64,000 nucleotides of DNA from Lojkania enalia (taxonomy: Eukaryota > Ascomycota > Dothideomycetes > Pleosporales): contig ML986669.1 of assembly GCA_010094045.1 (NCBI GenBank), forward strand, positions 65,107 through 129,106, in the 5' to 3' direction. The position numbers and the translations under genes are program-made. This document shows positions 1 through 10,965 of this stretch, piece by piece. The notes below the pieces were generated by a model. It was not told the DNA's origin. It was given only the letters and a program-made list of their open reading frames with translations, and ran no database searches. The stretch's first letter is position 1. Each line of letters starts with the position of its first letter.

Positions 1-839
1 GCTGCGAATATATACACTGAGGGACAGTTGCCGACCGTCGAAATAGCGGCGCGGATCTTGATGCGGTATTGAAGCTGGATCTAGAGAGTCGCGCTAGATG
101 ACCGGATCGGCGGAGGAGGGTTGACATTGCGGGGGACGGAGATTGGGGAGACGTCGAGAGAGAGCCTGCGCCTGTGGAGAATCACCATGCACAGGCTTGC
201 TGATGAACTTGGGTGCGGTGTTTGATGGGGTGATGGCAAAGCTCCACCAAAAATTGACGAGAGTCGTGACGACGTCGAAAGTTCGTCCGATGTTGCCAAG
301 GATTCCTTACTAAGCAATAGCCAAATTCGGTCTGAACCCCGACACACCCTCACTTCTCCAGTTGGAATGGGCATTTCATGCATGGTGGCACTGTGCCGTA
401 TTCGTTTCCTACCTACTATACCAGTATCCCGTATGCATAATCCGACTTCTCGCAGTATGACTCGTCCATGAATCTTATTTTCCGGAGAGTCAGCATAAAA
501 GATGTCAAGACCTATAGACAAATGTATAGATTCTAGCGACTATCAGCCGAAAGTCCTCATTCTTCTTTAGCGTAGAACTTTTCTGTACTGCGTCAGCTTA
601 ACCAAAACTTCAACCGGTTTCGGCTGGATGTTCATCTAGTCTCCGACGGTGGAAAGGAATAATGCTTCATTCTTCTCCCGCCAAGACCTCGATTTTCATG
701 CACCATTGCCATATTGAAGTGCTCAGCTTTTCTCAGTTTTCCCTACGTTATCGAGTCCGATCCGGTTGATGCACATCAGGAAGACCTTTCAATCCGCGGG
801 CGGTGGTGACCTTGATGGGCTTGGCTTGAACGAGCTATG
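1..839. other. left edge, no supported gene
   Basis: I see no supported gene here. A 146-codon open frame on the minus strand (81-521) has no recognisable domain, no splice partner and a biased Ser/Pro composition, so I do not call it. The stretch lies downstream of the decayed HET gene. Confidence 0.4.
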
Positions 840-3031
840 CTGCCAAGGCTCAAACATTTCGGACGGTGTCACTCTAATGACGATAACGTCGAAGTCAAGT
901 ACCTCCGCCTGACTCTCCCGCCACTCGCGATTCAACCTCACTATGCCGGGATTGACCTGGATGTTACCCGGATATTTAAGATGATACAAATCACAAGTCG
1001 GCATATGGAACCACGCAGGAGTTCTGCGGTCGCTCGTAAGGGCTTCAACCCACAACTTGGCATAACTAGTGCTGAAGACGAAACTGCTCTTGTTAGGATT
1101 GCCAGAAGAGCGGTCGGCGTAGACGCTGGCCTTTGATGAAACATAAATCCCATAGCAGCTCCTCGAAACTATGGCTCTCTTTCAGTTCATCATTGTTGTA
1201 CCCATCGGAACCCGTTTTCTTTAAACTCTTGTTGAGATCGAAGGCTTCTGCATCTTGCTTGAATGCTGCATTCATGAAAAGTGATTTGGCCGTAAAGCTC
1301 ATTCCAACGACTTGGTAGGAGAGACCACCCAGTGGAAATATAACAGTCGACATCTAATCCGCCCAAGACCAGCTTGGGAAGCCGATTCGACGTTTCGTAG
1401 GAGCATCCTCGTCTTCGACCCAGTAGAGGCTGTAGGCAAATGCAGCAACAGGTAGACCGAACCGATAATTAGCAGCGATCCCATAGTCCAATGTACTGGC
1501 TCTCCGTAACAGCCCATGAATAGCTATCAACACGTCGATTTCTAGTTTGCTACAACGCATAGTGTACGATTCTATCAACCATAGTACGCTACATAGACAA
1601 ATAGGAACTGTAAGTTTCGTTTCCTCGAAGGCGTTCCACACCCCTATCAATGATGCACCCAATATCTCTACGCTTCTGTATGGTATATTTTTGCTGATAT
1701 TAGTGCTGAAATGGTGTTTTGCTCCTATCGATGCCTTGCTCGCATCGATGACAGATTCTAAGTGAGTATCCTCGCTAAAGAAGTAGCCAGGTCATTGAAA
1801 CCAGTAATGTGTGTTGCATATGTATAATACCCCCCCAGACAAGATTTCCTCTTGCATCCTCTATGCACGAAAAGCCCACGGCGATATCTGCTTGGCCCGG
1901 GGTTGGGAGGTGCAATGAGACACAGCCACCTTGCGGCCGGCAATATGGTGAACTTCCTGAAAGGGAACCCTAGTATTTGGCAGCACTCCAAGTAACGGTA
2001 GATCGGCTGAGTCGTTGGATTTTGATACGTTTGCAATGGTCAATACGGCGTTTCAATAAATCATCTCCATCCGCTAGATCTGGCAAATTTTGTTTTTCTT
2101 CGTCGTCTTGAATTATGCATCTATAATGGTAAGAAACGGTATTTAGCACCGACACAGAATATTAGATATAGCTTACGGAGAATCAATCCAGAGGTATTGC
2201 TCACCCAGATGTGCATAGAATGTCATGGCATCGGTGATTGTCCGTGGAACTGACTCTAGATAGCCTATTTATCTCATAGAGTATACTAATGTTCGCCTGA
2301 GTGAGATTCAGAAAGATTGATTTGCCCCAGACATAGCTTAATGCAAAGTATCGCCAACTTGTATTAGCATCGGCAATCCTAGAAGCCATAACATCGGCAA
2401 AGCGAATGTTAGTATCTCCGAAACCAGAAGGCTCTGTAGAAATATCAAAATAGTCGTGAGGACGTTCATAGTGTCGAAGCCAGTATTTCACTAGTTTAGG
2501 TGGAATTCGGTTCGTAATAAGAAGTGCACGTCGATAGTCATGTCTTGCAGTTCCCAGCTAATTTTTTACGCCTACAATATCGTGGAGGAATTGAATTTCA
2601 TAACCTCCCTCAGGTTCCCACTTATACTTATCATATGCCGGGTTCAAGTCTTTGTACACACGTCCGTCATAAAACCATACTCGACATATCAGGTGCGTTG
2701 ACTTCAATGCACTATTTCTTGACCCTCTGTATAGTATAAGTTGCCCGGCAGCTCTTACAACTGACCGAATCGACACCTCATCTTCAATATTCCGTTCTAG
2801 TAAATCCGAACCATAAAGTGAGTATAGTATTAACAGATAAAACGGGCACTTCTGATGCTCGAAAATGTGTCCGAGTGTCCGATCCAGTGGCTGATAGATT
2901 GGGTAACCCCAGGCAAATATGCCCTCCTGGTAGAACAGAGCATCTAGACCAATTTTGCGGCAAATCTCGCAGAGGTCTTCATGAAATTAGGGTGGTTCTT
3001 CTATAAAGTAGAGGGGGTTGTCGTTTTCCAT
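840..3031 (-). pseudogene. HET-domain (heterokaryon incompatibility) pseudogene
   Basis: Seen: starting from an ATG at 3031, the minus strand gives the N-terminal part of a HET protein (LCEICRKIGLDALF, then IFEHQKCPFYLL), but codon 15 is TAA. The frame runs on to a stop near 2558 and resumes in another frame with the HET hallmark WRYFALSYVWGKS (about 2330-2370). It shifts by one base near 2255 and continues as TITDAMTFYAHLGEQYLWIDS, crosses a likely intron (GTAAGC..TTATAG) to CIIQDDEE near 2120, and shifts again to AVLTIANVSKS. A distal piece ends with the typical FPSWSWA motif near 1360 followed by a stop. Known: intact HET proteins trigger cell death when incompatible hyphae fuse. Inference: several stops and frameshifts make a functional product very unlikely. 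The 3' limit is uncertain. Confidence 0.85.
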
Positions 3032-3914
3032 GACTCTATGTTGCTTGGATAGCACTACTCATTTCCCGCTGAAGGGGGTAAGGGGGTGAGGTATGCTCTT
3101 ATTTCGAGCTCAATTTATGGAAACACTCGGAATAGAATTTTAAAACAATCATTATTTTGAGCTGATGAAGGCTCTTGCTGAGGTTATTCAAGCGAGTCTT
3201 AAGCGCAGGGCAGAAGCACTTGGGAAGACCCCGCACAAGCAAGCCCTAGAGGCTATGCACCCTACTCTTTTCACTACTATTATTCTTAATAGTCAATAAG
3301 GCTTGCTTAGATTCGTAGTGCATGTGCAAACGCGAACGAACCGGTTAAGTGCTTGAGAATATATTCATTCGACCTTGCATCGCTTACATCCTTAGGGTTT
3401 GTTACCGGTTTCGGTGTGTAAAACTAACATCTGTAGCCACTTACTAGAAAGTAGAAGACGGTAATAGAGTATCTGAGACGCTGTGAAATGGTATCATGTT
3501 AGCATTGGGATCCAAAAATCACATCTCCATGAACTTCGGGGGCACGCAAATAACGGCCAACCCTCAATGCACCATCAGTCATGCGGAGTCACCACACGGA
3601 TATTTCCAGCCAGCTGAGAACGACAAACTCAGCTTTGAAAAATGAATTATAATTCCTAACCCAATCACAAGCAGACAATTAATATCCTATGCCAAGAGTT
3701 TCAAGATCGACAACCAACTGCGCCACACATGGCATGACCATCACTTGCGTGTCTCGGATTTAACATTCCTCCAGGCTGACACTTATACTTCAGCTCCCAA
3801 CAACCCCACATCCAACACACTACAAATCCGAAAGACTGAGGAAATCCACGAGCGCGCATCATCCTCTAGCATAATTCTCTACTAACATTTATTTAACATC
3901 AACTTAGAGTTACA
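3032..3914. other. intergenic, divergent promoter region
   Basis: This stretch separates the dead HET gene (minus) from the LysM gene (plus). The last 100 bases before the LysM start are pyrimidine- and CAAC-rich, as in many fungal leaders. A 44-codon frame starting at 3165 has no features that support it. I see no other gene. Confidence 0.4.
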
Positions 3915-4520
3915 ATGGGTCGCTGGGTCGATAGGGAGAGCGTAAGCTAGTCACGACACTACCCACCAACCTCCCAACTAACAAAGCCCTAGGACGAGGA
4001 GCGTCTGCCCGAGGGCTTCAAGCGTGTGGGCTACGATGCCGACACCCAGCAATACACCTACCAAGACGCATCGGGCCAATACTTCTCCGGGGAGCCCGGC
4101 TCCCGCTATGGGCTGCTTCGACCTTGTCCGCGACCACCCCCCCTAGCTCATACTACCGATGCATGCTAACGATGACAAGCCGGCTACCAACCCTCGCCCG
4201 AGGAGATTGAGCAGCACAATGCATCCCTCAAACGCAGCAACCGCGAATCTGTACGCCTCATGCTGCCGTTCGTGCTGCTGGTCCTAGTCGTCATGATCCT
4301 GTTGTTCAAATTCATAAATACCGGATCGAGCACTGATCACAAGGAACAGGTTCATTGTGCCGAACACGCTGAACCGATCACAATCAAGGATGGCCAGACG
4401 TGCTGGGAGATTGGCGAAAAGTATGGTGTCGGGGTGGATGAATTGTTGGGGATTGAAGGGAATGAGGAGGTGGATTGCGATAAGCTGCAGGTTGGACAGA
4501 CAATCTGTGTGCCGGTGTAA
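3915..4520 (+). CDS. membrane-anchored LysM (CBM50) domain protein
   Basis: Three exons (3915-3941, 3993-4125, 4180-4520) give a 166-residue protein. The introns are GTAAGC..CCTAG and GTCCGC..ACAAG, the second with a TGCTAAC branch site. The N-terminal 75 residues are hydrophilic and begin MGRWVDRES. One membrane helix follows (about 81-99, MLPFVLLVLVVMILLF), then a single LysM module (about 120-165) containing the pattern TIKDGQTCWEIGEKYGV and ending GQTICVPV. Known: LysM modules bind N-acetylglucosamine polymers such as chitin. Inference: with no signal peptide and an internal helix, it is probably a type II membrane protein with LysM facing the secretory lumen or wall, not a secreted effector. 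The family of small fungal CBM50 proteins with this N-terminus is common. The second donor (GTCCGC) is non-standard and is the least certain part of the model. Confidence 0.85.
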
Positions 4521-5261
4521 GGTTTCAGGGTGAGATATCATTGAAAAGGCCTGATTGGCGATTTCAGTTCAGTTCTCGGACCTGAGGCTGGAACGCAGCG
4601 TTTGAGAATGAGATACTACGGAGTGTCCCTAGTTGGACAGACTTGTAGAATTCTGGAGTTGGTCGGGAATTCGGCGGTCGGATTGAAAAGGAATTCTTTC
4701 TCGTTGGGATATATGCCATGTATTGGATACTGAATATGACTCTTTAAAATCGAATCTTTGTTCCTTGCACCCTGCATCGGCTTCGGCTAGCAAGCCGTTT
4801 CTACGACTATTTTCATGTTGTGGAGCTTTAAGTATGAGTGTCGTGGAATTTGATTAGATTGGTGAGACGTTTTGGTTGGATAATAAGGCTCAAAGGGAGC
4901 TATGGAAATCGGGGAGCCCGCCCGTCGTCAGAACGGAGATGAAAAGGCAGATAACATTCGTGCGAAGGAGAGTTTGAGTTCGGATACCAACAAGACGTCG
5001 AGACTAGGAGTGCACTGTTGGGTTTGCTCACAGCAACAGATAGCTTCCTAGCACATCACAAATCCCTTGACACGCGACAACTGCCTGAAATGGATACATG
5101 GAAGAAACGGATCACTGGGTCCGCGTTCTAGAGCCCAGAGTCACGATCTCGCAACATGCTATATGCACACAATGGTAGGGTTCCCTCCCTACGACTCCTA
5201 ACCCCATATATCCTCAAACCGCCATCCCCATCTCCATCCATTCATCAATGCATTCCTCCCC
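4521..5261. other. intergenic between convergent genes
   Basis: This holds the 3' flanks of the LysM gene (plus) and QCR8 (minus). I see no open frame with domain content. The 94-codon plus-strand frame at 5156-5440 is an antisense shadow over the QCR8 3' exons. Confidence 0.5.
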
Positions 5262-5755
5262 CTATTCCTCCTCCAACTCCGCGCGCCCGGCCTTCGAATT
5301 CAAATACTCATTCCTGCAACCCATCAGCACCTCCACAAAACCCCTCAAACCCTCGTCCCGAAAACAATTATGAAGACATACCTCTCAATCGCCCACTGCA
5401 TCGTGAAATACGCCGCTACAAATGGCGGCACGACATATAGGAACTGATTCCTCGACCTCCGGAACGTATTGAACAGGCCTTTGCTCAAGAAGCCGCGGAA
5501 AGGGGATTGCCGATTCGAGCTAAGGGCGAACGTGGTCACGCCTTTGCCGGGGAAGCCGCCGCCTTCGTAAGGGTTGCCCCAGCCGCCGATGTGGTATCTT
5601 TTCGATAAATGTTAGCGTTCTGCAGAAAAAAGATTGGAGGGAGGGGGATTGGCGGGATGCAATGGGTTCATTGCGTGCGCGATGGAGGGAGGAGCGGAAG
5701 AGAAGACGTACGTAACCTTGGTGCGCGCACCGGTAGAGTCTGATCCGCCAGCCAT
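5262..5755 (-). CDS. QCR8: ubiquinol-cytochrome c reductase subunit 8
   Basis: Three exons on the minus strand (5755-5712, 5597-5382, 5313-5262) give 103 residues, close to the usual length of this subunit. Qcr8 is the small ubiquinone-binding subunit of respiratory complex III in the inner mitochondrial membrane. The protein starts MAGGSDSTGARTKVTY and continues HIGGWGNPYEGGGFPGKGV, then SNRQSPFRGF and the family core FNTFRRSRNQFLYVVPPF with its single membrane helix (VVPPFVAAYFTMQWAIER). The last exon supplies NEYLNSKAGRAELEEE, which matches the family ending and fixes the third exon. Both introns have clean signals (GTACGT..AAAAG and GTATGT..TTGCAG). It is convergent with the LysM gene. 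Identification is by recognition of family motifs, and I am confident of it. Confidence 0.95.
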
Positions 5756-6564
5756 CGTGCCCGGCGAGCTATTGTACAGTGCAATGCAGTGCAATTGGAG
5801 AATGAGAGTTGTAAGGTGGATGGAGATGCGAAACGTCACGCCAGGCGAGCAATTGGTTTTTGGGGCCGCCAGGAGCTGAGGCTTTTAGCCCTACGCCTTT
5901 CTTGTATAGGTAAGGTGACGGGCAGTTTAGCTGGGGCAGATCTACCAAGATCCCGTGTGTCCGACGTCTTCTTGTCTCCCGCGAACCAACACTTTCATTA
6001 CCTACATCAGAATGTCTCCCCTAATTTAGCTTAATCAAATGCGTCGGATGAGGATGATGCTCATATGAGCGAATCTCCGATGATGCCCCAACACATCATC
6101 TTCAAAAGCCCCCAAATGCTTGACATAGCCGTCAGAGATGGAACGGACCTAGACTGAACTGGGCTGGAGCAGAGTGAAGCTGGAAAAGATGGCTCTCCTA
6201 ATATATCTAGCATGACCCGCTCCCAACAATAAATGGAACAGTAGAACTCCATAAATACGGTCAACGAGTAAGACGAACTATCCAACAATTCAGCTAGACT
6301 CCCAAGAATCACCCATGTTCGAAGTGGAAGTTCAACGCTATCCGGGTCAAAGAACGAGACCCAGGTCCTACTCAAATTCATATATACTTAGTACATCTAT
6401 ACTAATTATCGGTCATGACAACCTTAGGCATCCCAAAACACTTCAAGGCTACATCTATAAGTTCCCATTTGAACCCATAACTCAATCTAGGCCTTTAACC
6501 TGAATCATAATTCCCCGAATTTCCATGCCACCTCTTCCGAGTTAGACACGGGTGCTAAAACTAT
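5756..6564. other. QCR8 promoter and VCX1 3' flank
   Basis: Both neighbours are on the minus strand, so this holds the QCR8 upstream region (from 5755 rightwards) and the 3' flank of the exchanger gene. The open frames here (for example 6061-6381 minus) carry no domain or splice support. Confidence 0.45.
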
Positions 6565-8902
6565 TCAGCAGACACCCTCTTGTCCACCAATCTGTGAAGC
6601 ATCACACCCATCCGGATAAAAGAAGCTCGCCAAAGCAATGATGACATACGCGGCAATCAGCAGGCTTCCTTCGAGGTAATTACTTCTCCCGTCAAGGACA
6701 AGGAAATTGACGACAAAGGCGGTAACAAAAAGAGCAACTGTCTCAAAAATATTGAAGTAAAGTGACATATCCTTATCCATGATCCAACCCAGGATGACGA
6801 TGAATGGGGTAATGAAGATTGCAATCTGGATCGAAGAGCCAACCGCAACGCCGATAGCGAGGTCCATTTTGTTCTTTGCGGCTACCATGACGGCAGTGAC
6901 GTGCTCTGCAGCGTTACCAACAATAGGGAGGATGATTAAACCGATAAAAGCTTGACTGATGCCAGTCTTCTCGACCATGGGCTCGATCGCGTCACTCATG
7001 AAGTCGGCGCAGACTGCGACCAGACCGGTGCTGATTAGTAACATGACGACGGCGGCAGTGCGAGACATTGTGTGGGCCTCCTCCGCCTGTGGCTCTTCTG
7101 AAGTAACCGTAGTGGTACCGGATATGGGACGCTGGAGCATGGGACGATTGTTATTGCCGCTATTTTGCGAAGGGAAATGATTGATACGGTCAGGTAAAGA
7201 GGTAGTCCTGCGTAGGGTCCTTGGTCCGGCCATGCGAACGTTGTGCAGTGCAGGAACCCCCGAGGATGGGGGTAAGTTTTGGGGATTGCTGAAAACATTG
7301 TTAGAAAGTAACGAGGGTAGGGCGGGTCTGATTCCAAAGGTACGACGTGCTGGGGTGGCCTCGTTCTGTTGGACTTCATCTGAGAAAGCGACCTTGGGTG
7401 CGGCTTCAATTCCCCGAGACAACGAGTGGGCGTCGTCTTCGATCTTCCCATCTATTTCGGGACGTGCATGCTTTCGGTGCTTCTTTTTGTGCCTGGATTT
7501 CTTTCCGCGCTTGTCCTTCGGCGGCGAGCCTGACGATCCGGTCTCAAAATCCCGCACAACGGGGATGTGCATGCCTTCGTCAGTATCAGCTTCGTCCCCG
7601 CTCAGGATGGCATTCAGGACCGATTCACGCCGAGACATAGGTTGCGAATGAATTGCGTCTTCATTGTCGCCGGAACCGTTCCTCTGGGATTCAAAATAGT
7701 GGCGGTGTTGCTCGACGGAAGGAGAGCTCATAACAGAAGGTGCCGAGGGCGTGTCTTTTGAGCTTGCGCTAGACTTGCGGCGCCTACGGTTCCTAAAAGC
7801 TCGTTTGATACGTTTAGCAGTGGTGTGTGAGCCAGCCGAGCTGTCGCTGTCGGAGCTGCTCGAATCAGATGACGAATCTGAGGAGCTTGAAGAATCCAGA
7901 ACTCCCGCTAATAATCCCGGATGTGATTCCTCATCGATAATGTGCTGTGGTGTACTTGCATACATGTAGCTGTGACTCTTGAGCTGGAATAGGAGATACA
8001 AGACGTAAATGACGAGCAAGACCACACTAGTACCCCGACTGACGTAAAGCGTCTCTTCGTCGGCTTTGGAGTAGCTCGAGAAGGCAGCATGGAAAGCCGT
8101 AGGAAGCAGGAGACTCATGACAGCCAGGCTGAGCATGCAGGCGCTCATCTGGGTGACGGTGCTGTTGTAGATCTGGTTCAATTAGTACGGGGCCTTAAGA
8201 CTAGGAGAGCAGTAAACTCACCTGCTCTTGGAAGCGAAGTCCACCTGCAACAAATGCCATTCCTAGAATGAGCAGTAGATTCGCTAGGATCGATCCTAGT
8301 AGGGCAGCCTGAACAATCCTGATCTGGTTGCCGGCCAGCAAGATGATAAACAGAATCAGCTCCACTGCATTTCCAAATGAAACATTGAGCAATGCGCCCA
8401 TAGTGTCTCCCAGTCTCGCCGCTACAGCTTCGGTCGCATGCGCGAGCAAGCCAGCCAGCGGTATTATGGCCACGGCGTTCATGGCGAAGACGATTTCCGG
8501 GGCAAGGCCGGCTGGGTGCGACACGATGCCGACAGGGACAAACACCAGCAGCACATTGATCCAGCTGTATGTCAAAGCATCTTTCGTATGCTGTGCAAAA
8601 CGTATAATGCCATTCTTCATACGCGTCGGTATGGGCGGCTGGGGCTCTACGGGGGCAGCTTCCTCGCCCGCAAACGTACTGTCGGCGACATTGTTGCGGT
8701 CCGACTGGTTGTCGCGGCGCAGTGCGGCATCGTGTGGCTTCTCTGAGAGAGTGTTGGGGCTGGTTGAAGGCACGGAGCCGCGAGAGGTGTCGATGCCGTG
8801 GGTGGGGGGAGCGGACTGTTCGGCCTTGTGACGTTTCAAGCCAAGTGCGTTTGCCTTTGACTTGACGCTACGAAATAAAGGCGGCTCGTCAGATTCTCCC
8901 AT
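6565..8902 (-). CDS. VCX1: vacuolar Ca2+/H+ exchanger (CAX/Vcx1 family)
   Basis: Two exons (8902-8222 and 8172-6565; intron GTGAGT..ACCAG) give 762 residues. Vcx1-type exchangers load the vacuole with Ca2+ using the proton gradient. The family has two repeated halves, each with an acidic alpha-repeat, and both are visible: FGNAVELILFIILLAGNQIR (about 172-192) and VGNAAEHVTAVMVAAKNKM (about 645-665). Odd: the halves are separated by an insert of almost 300 residues rich in Ser, Asp, Lys and Arg (runs such as SSSSSDSSSDSSSSDSDSS and DKRGKKSRHKKKHRKH), far longer than the acidic helix of yeast Vcx1. The insert is probably cytosolic, disordered and open to phosphorylation. The ATG at 8902 was chosen; an in-frame ATG at 9001 would add 33 proline-rich residues. 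Two TGACGTA sites lie upstream. Confidence 0.93.
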
Positions 8903-10071
8903 CGATGGTGGTGGTGGTGGTTGCAGTGTTGCGTTAGTACAGTCAGTGTACTTGATGATACGGAGGACAAGCGGGCGTGGGGGCTTAAGTGCGATTGGCA
9001 TGCGTGCCCAGACCTCTTGGTGCTCAACAGTACCTAAAACAGAAATGCTGTGGTTGGCCAGGCAGGCTATGCCGAGAGTGGCTGTAGCTAACCAGAGTTA
9101 GGCAAGGTCTGTGACGTACTTGCGCTTCACTGGCTGGACCACTATGAAGCTTTCGCCACACGCACCGCCACAGGCAACAACCACGGTTCAACATCACCCA
9201 CGTCGTCCTGCGTCCTGACGTAGTTTGATGGGCGCGAGGGGAAGCCAGAAGAGAAGATTCCCGGCATGCGCTGGGGCTCTCTGAAAGGCAGTCAGCCACA
9301 TCTGTTGCGAGCACTCAGGCAAGGATCGAGCTGACTCAGGCTGCGAGGCAAGTGCTAACATATCTTTCGCTGGCGAAATCACTAGCAAGGAAGGCAGGCA
9401 TCAGATTCATGGAGTCTATGGGCGTATGGGAAAGCTACGCAAGGCCAATGGGATTCATACTGAGACAGCCTTGGAGAGATGTGTCGCCAGTAAACCCAGA
9501 AGTGCAGCCTCGGACTGACTCTTGGGGGAGCCATATCAGCTCCCCATCCTCGAAATACCAGTGCCTCCGAAATCGCTTCCCGCTCTCATGCAGGCACTTG
9601 GCATTCATCTTCTGAGACGTCTAAGCGCCTATAATGCATAATCGAGCGCGGCATTTCAATCTTCATCGTCGAGGTATATCACTTACGGAATGGATATTGT
9701 CCTCACAAGAAAGCAGTAATAGTGTTGCACCTCAACCATTCCGTTGAATCACTATCTAAGAAAACCTCTCGACCCATCGCATCCCCTTTCTCCCCTCCCC
9801 CAAATTCGCACTCCCCACCCTCCATCGCCCCAGTACACAACCGCGTCGTAGCCCACAGTCTCCTTCTCCTTCCGAATATCCTTATTCTAAAGCCAATTTA
9901 AGCTTTTCTCCTCATCCTTAACCCTCGGAGTGTGACAGAGGGGTATGCGAGGAGAGAAAGGGTTTCGTATCGAGGATTGCCAGGCCGTAATGCCATGATA
10001 TTGTTCTTTTTGTATTTACATTTCCTATGAGGAGCATCCACCCCACCCTCTAACGAGCCGTCTCAACTACT
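8903..10071. other. VCX1 promoter region
   Basis: This is the upstream region of the minus-strand exchanger gene plus the 3' flank of the small gene at 10072. A pyrimidine-rich tract lies at about 9770-9830. Open frames on both strands here lack domains and I do not call them. Confidence 0.45.
9112..9221. promoter_or_regulatory. pair of TGACGTA (CRE/ATF half) sites
   Basis: TGACGTAC at 9112 and TGACGTAG at 9216 lie 210 and 314 bp upstream of the chosen VCX1 start, in the same orientation. TGACGT is the half-site bound by ATF/CREB-type bZIP factors such as AtfA, whose gene is 11 kb away. Two seven-base matches within 110 bp are suggestive only. Confidence 0.3.
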
Positions 10072-10425
10072 TCACTTTTGCGTCGCCCTTGTGTCTTCCG
10101 GTACATCATTATTCCTCGAACGGTGCGTCTTTCTCGTTACATAATCCATTCCATTCTGTCCCTGATTCGAGCCGCTGTTGGAATGCGCCTCGCGATCTTC
10201 ATAGTCTGCATAGTCTTGCTCGGCTTTCGCTACACTCTTGTGACCAGATTTGGGCTTGAAGTTTCCCATCTGAATGGGGAATAGCATGGGGCCGCTCCTC
10301 AGCTATTTTCATGTTTTCAGCGGGGCTAGAAAGCATGAGAAGAGCATAAGCATACCGTATTTCTGGTCGAGGACGGCGTCCAGAGTGATGTTGGGGTTAG
10401 CTGATTCGGCACCTTCACCGACCAT
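10072..10425 (-). CDS. small hypothetical protein, uncertain model
   Basis: Seen: an ATG at 10425 opens MVGEGAESANPNITLDAVLD and then KY, followed at 10355 by a good donor (GTATGC). A 71-codon hydrophilic frame (MGNFKPKSGHKSV at its internal start) ends at 10072. The two do not join in frame at the obvious acceptor (ATTCAG at about 10280): the phase-1 donor would lead into a different, short frame ending ARLCRL. So either the model has another splice site, the product is a peptide of 46-57 residues, or the gene is damaged. I recognise no family. It stands alone between the exchanger and a broken secreted-protein gene. Confidence 0.35.
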
Positions 10426-10965
10426 TTTGGAATGTGAAGTCGGGTTATGGAGTTAGAAGTTCGGGTTTATTGAGAACGTATGTGGAAGTTAATGAAAATT
10501 GGGGATTTTATGAGGCTTTTATATGCACGTCGCCGGCGTTGCGGTTCAATTAGTGGTTGAACCTCTGTAGCTCCACTTCGACGTCATTCATACGTGCGAT
10601 ATTCTTTGGTTCTGACCGAATGTCAAAGTGCAGCGATAGGCTTTCCAATCAGCATCTATCTATAGGATTGCTCTTCCACAATTCGATTTTCACTATCAGG
10701 AAAGTGTACTGTGGCACGCAACATTAGTTATAAGCTTAAATGCTGCATGTAGGATGCGATCCACGAAACCGAAACGTGATCGAAACTGCACGCAATCTTG
10801 GAACAAACTTTGTTTCCAACTCCGTACTCATGTGTCTATCGAACCTCACACAGTCTCATATGTTTTTTCAATTTCGGTGGACCTTTACCCCAGCAAAACC
10901 ACGGAGGATCTTTTACGAATGTGGTGGTTCTCCCGACCTTGAAACAATCCCGAACCATGCCACGA
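10426..10965. other. intergenic
   Basis: This is the upstream region of the small minus-strand gene and the 3' flank of the broken secreted-protein gene. The plus-strand frames here run antisense and have no support. Confidence 0.4.

Noticed and set aside
7181..7651. 156-codon plus-strand frame inside the exchanger gene
   Set aside because: It is an antisense shadow of the Ser/Asp-rich insert of VCX1. Similar shadows occur over atfA, OPY2, NTH1 and the C1-THF synthase.
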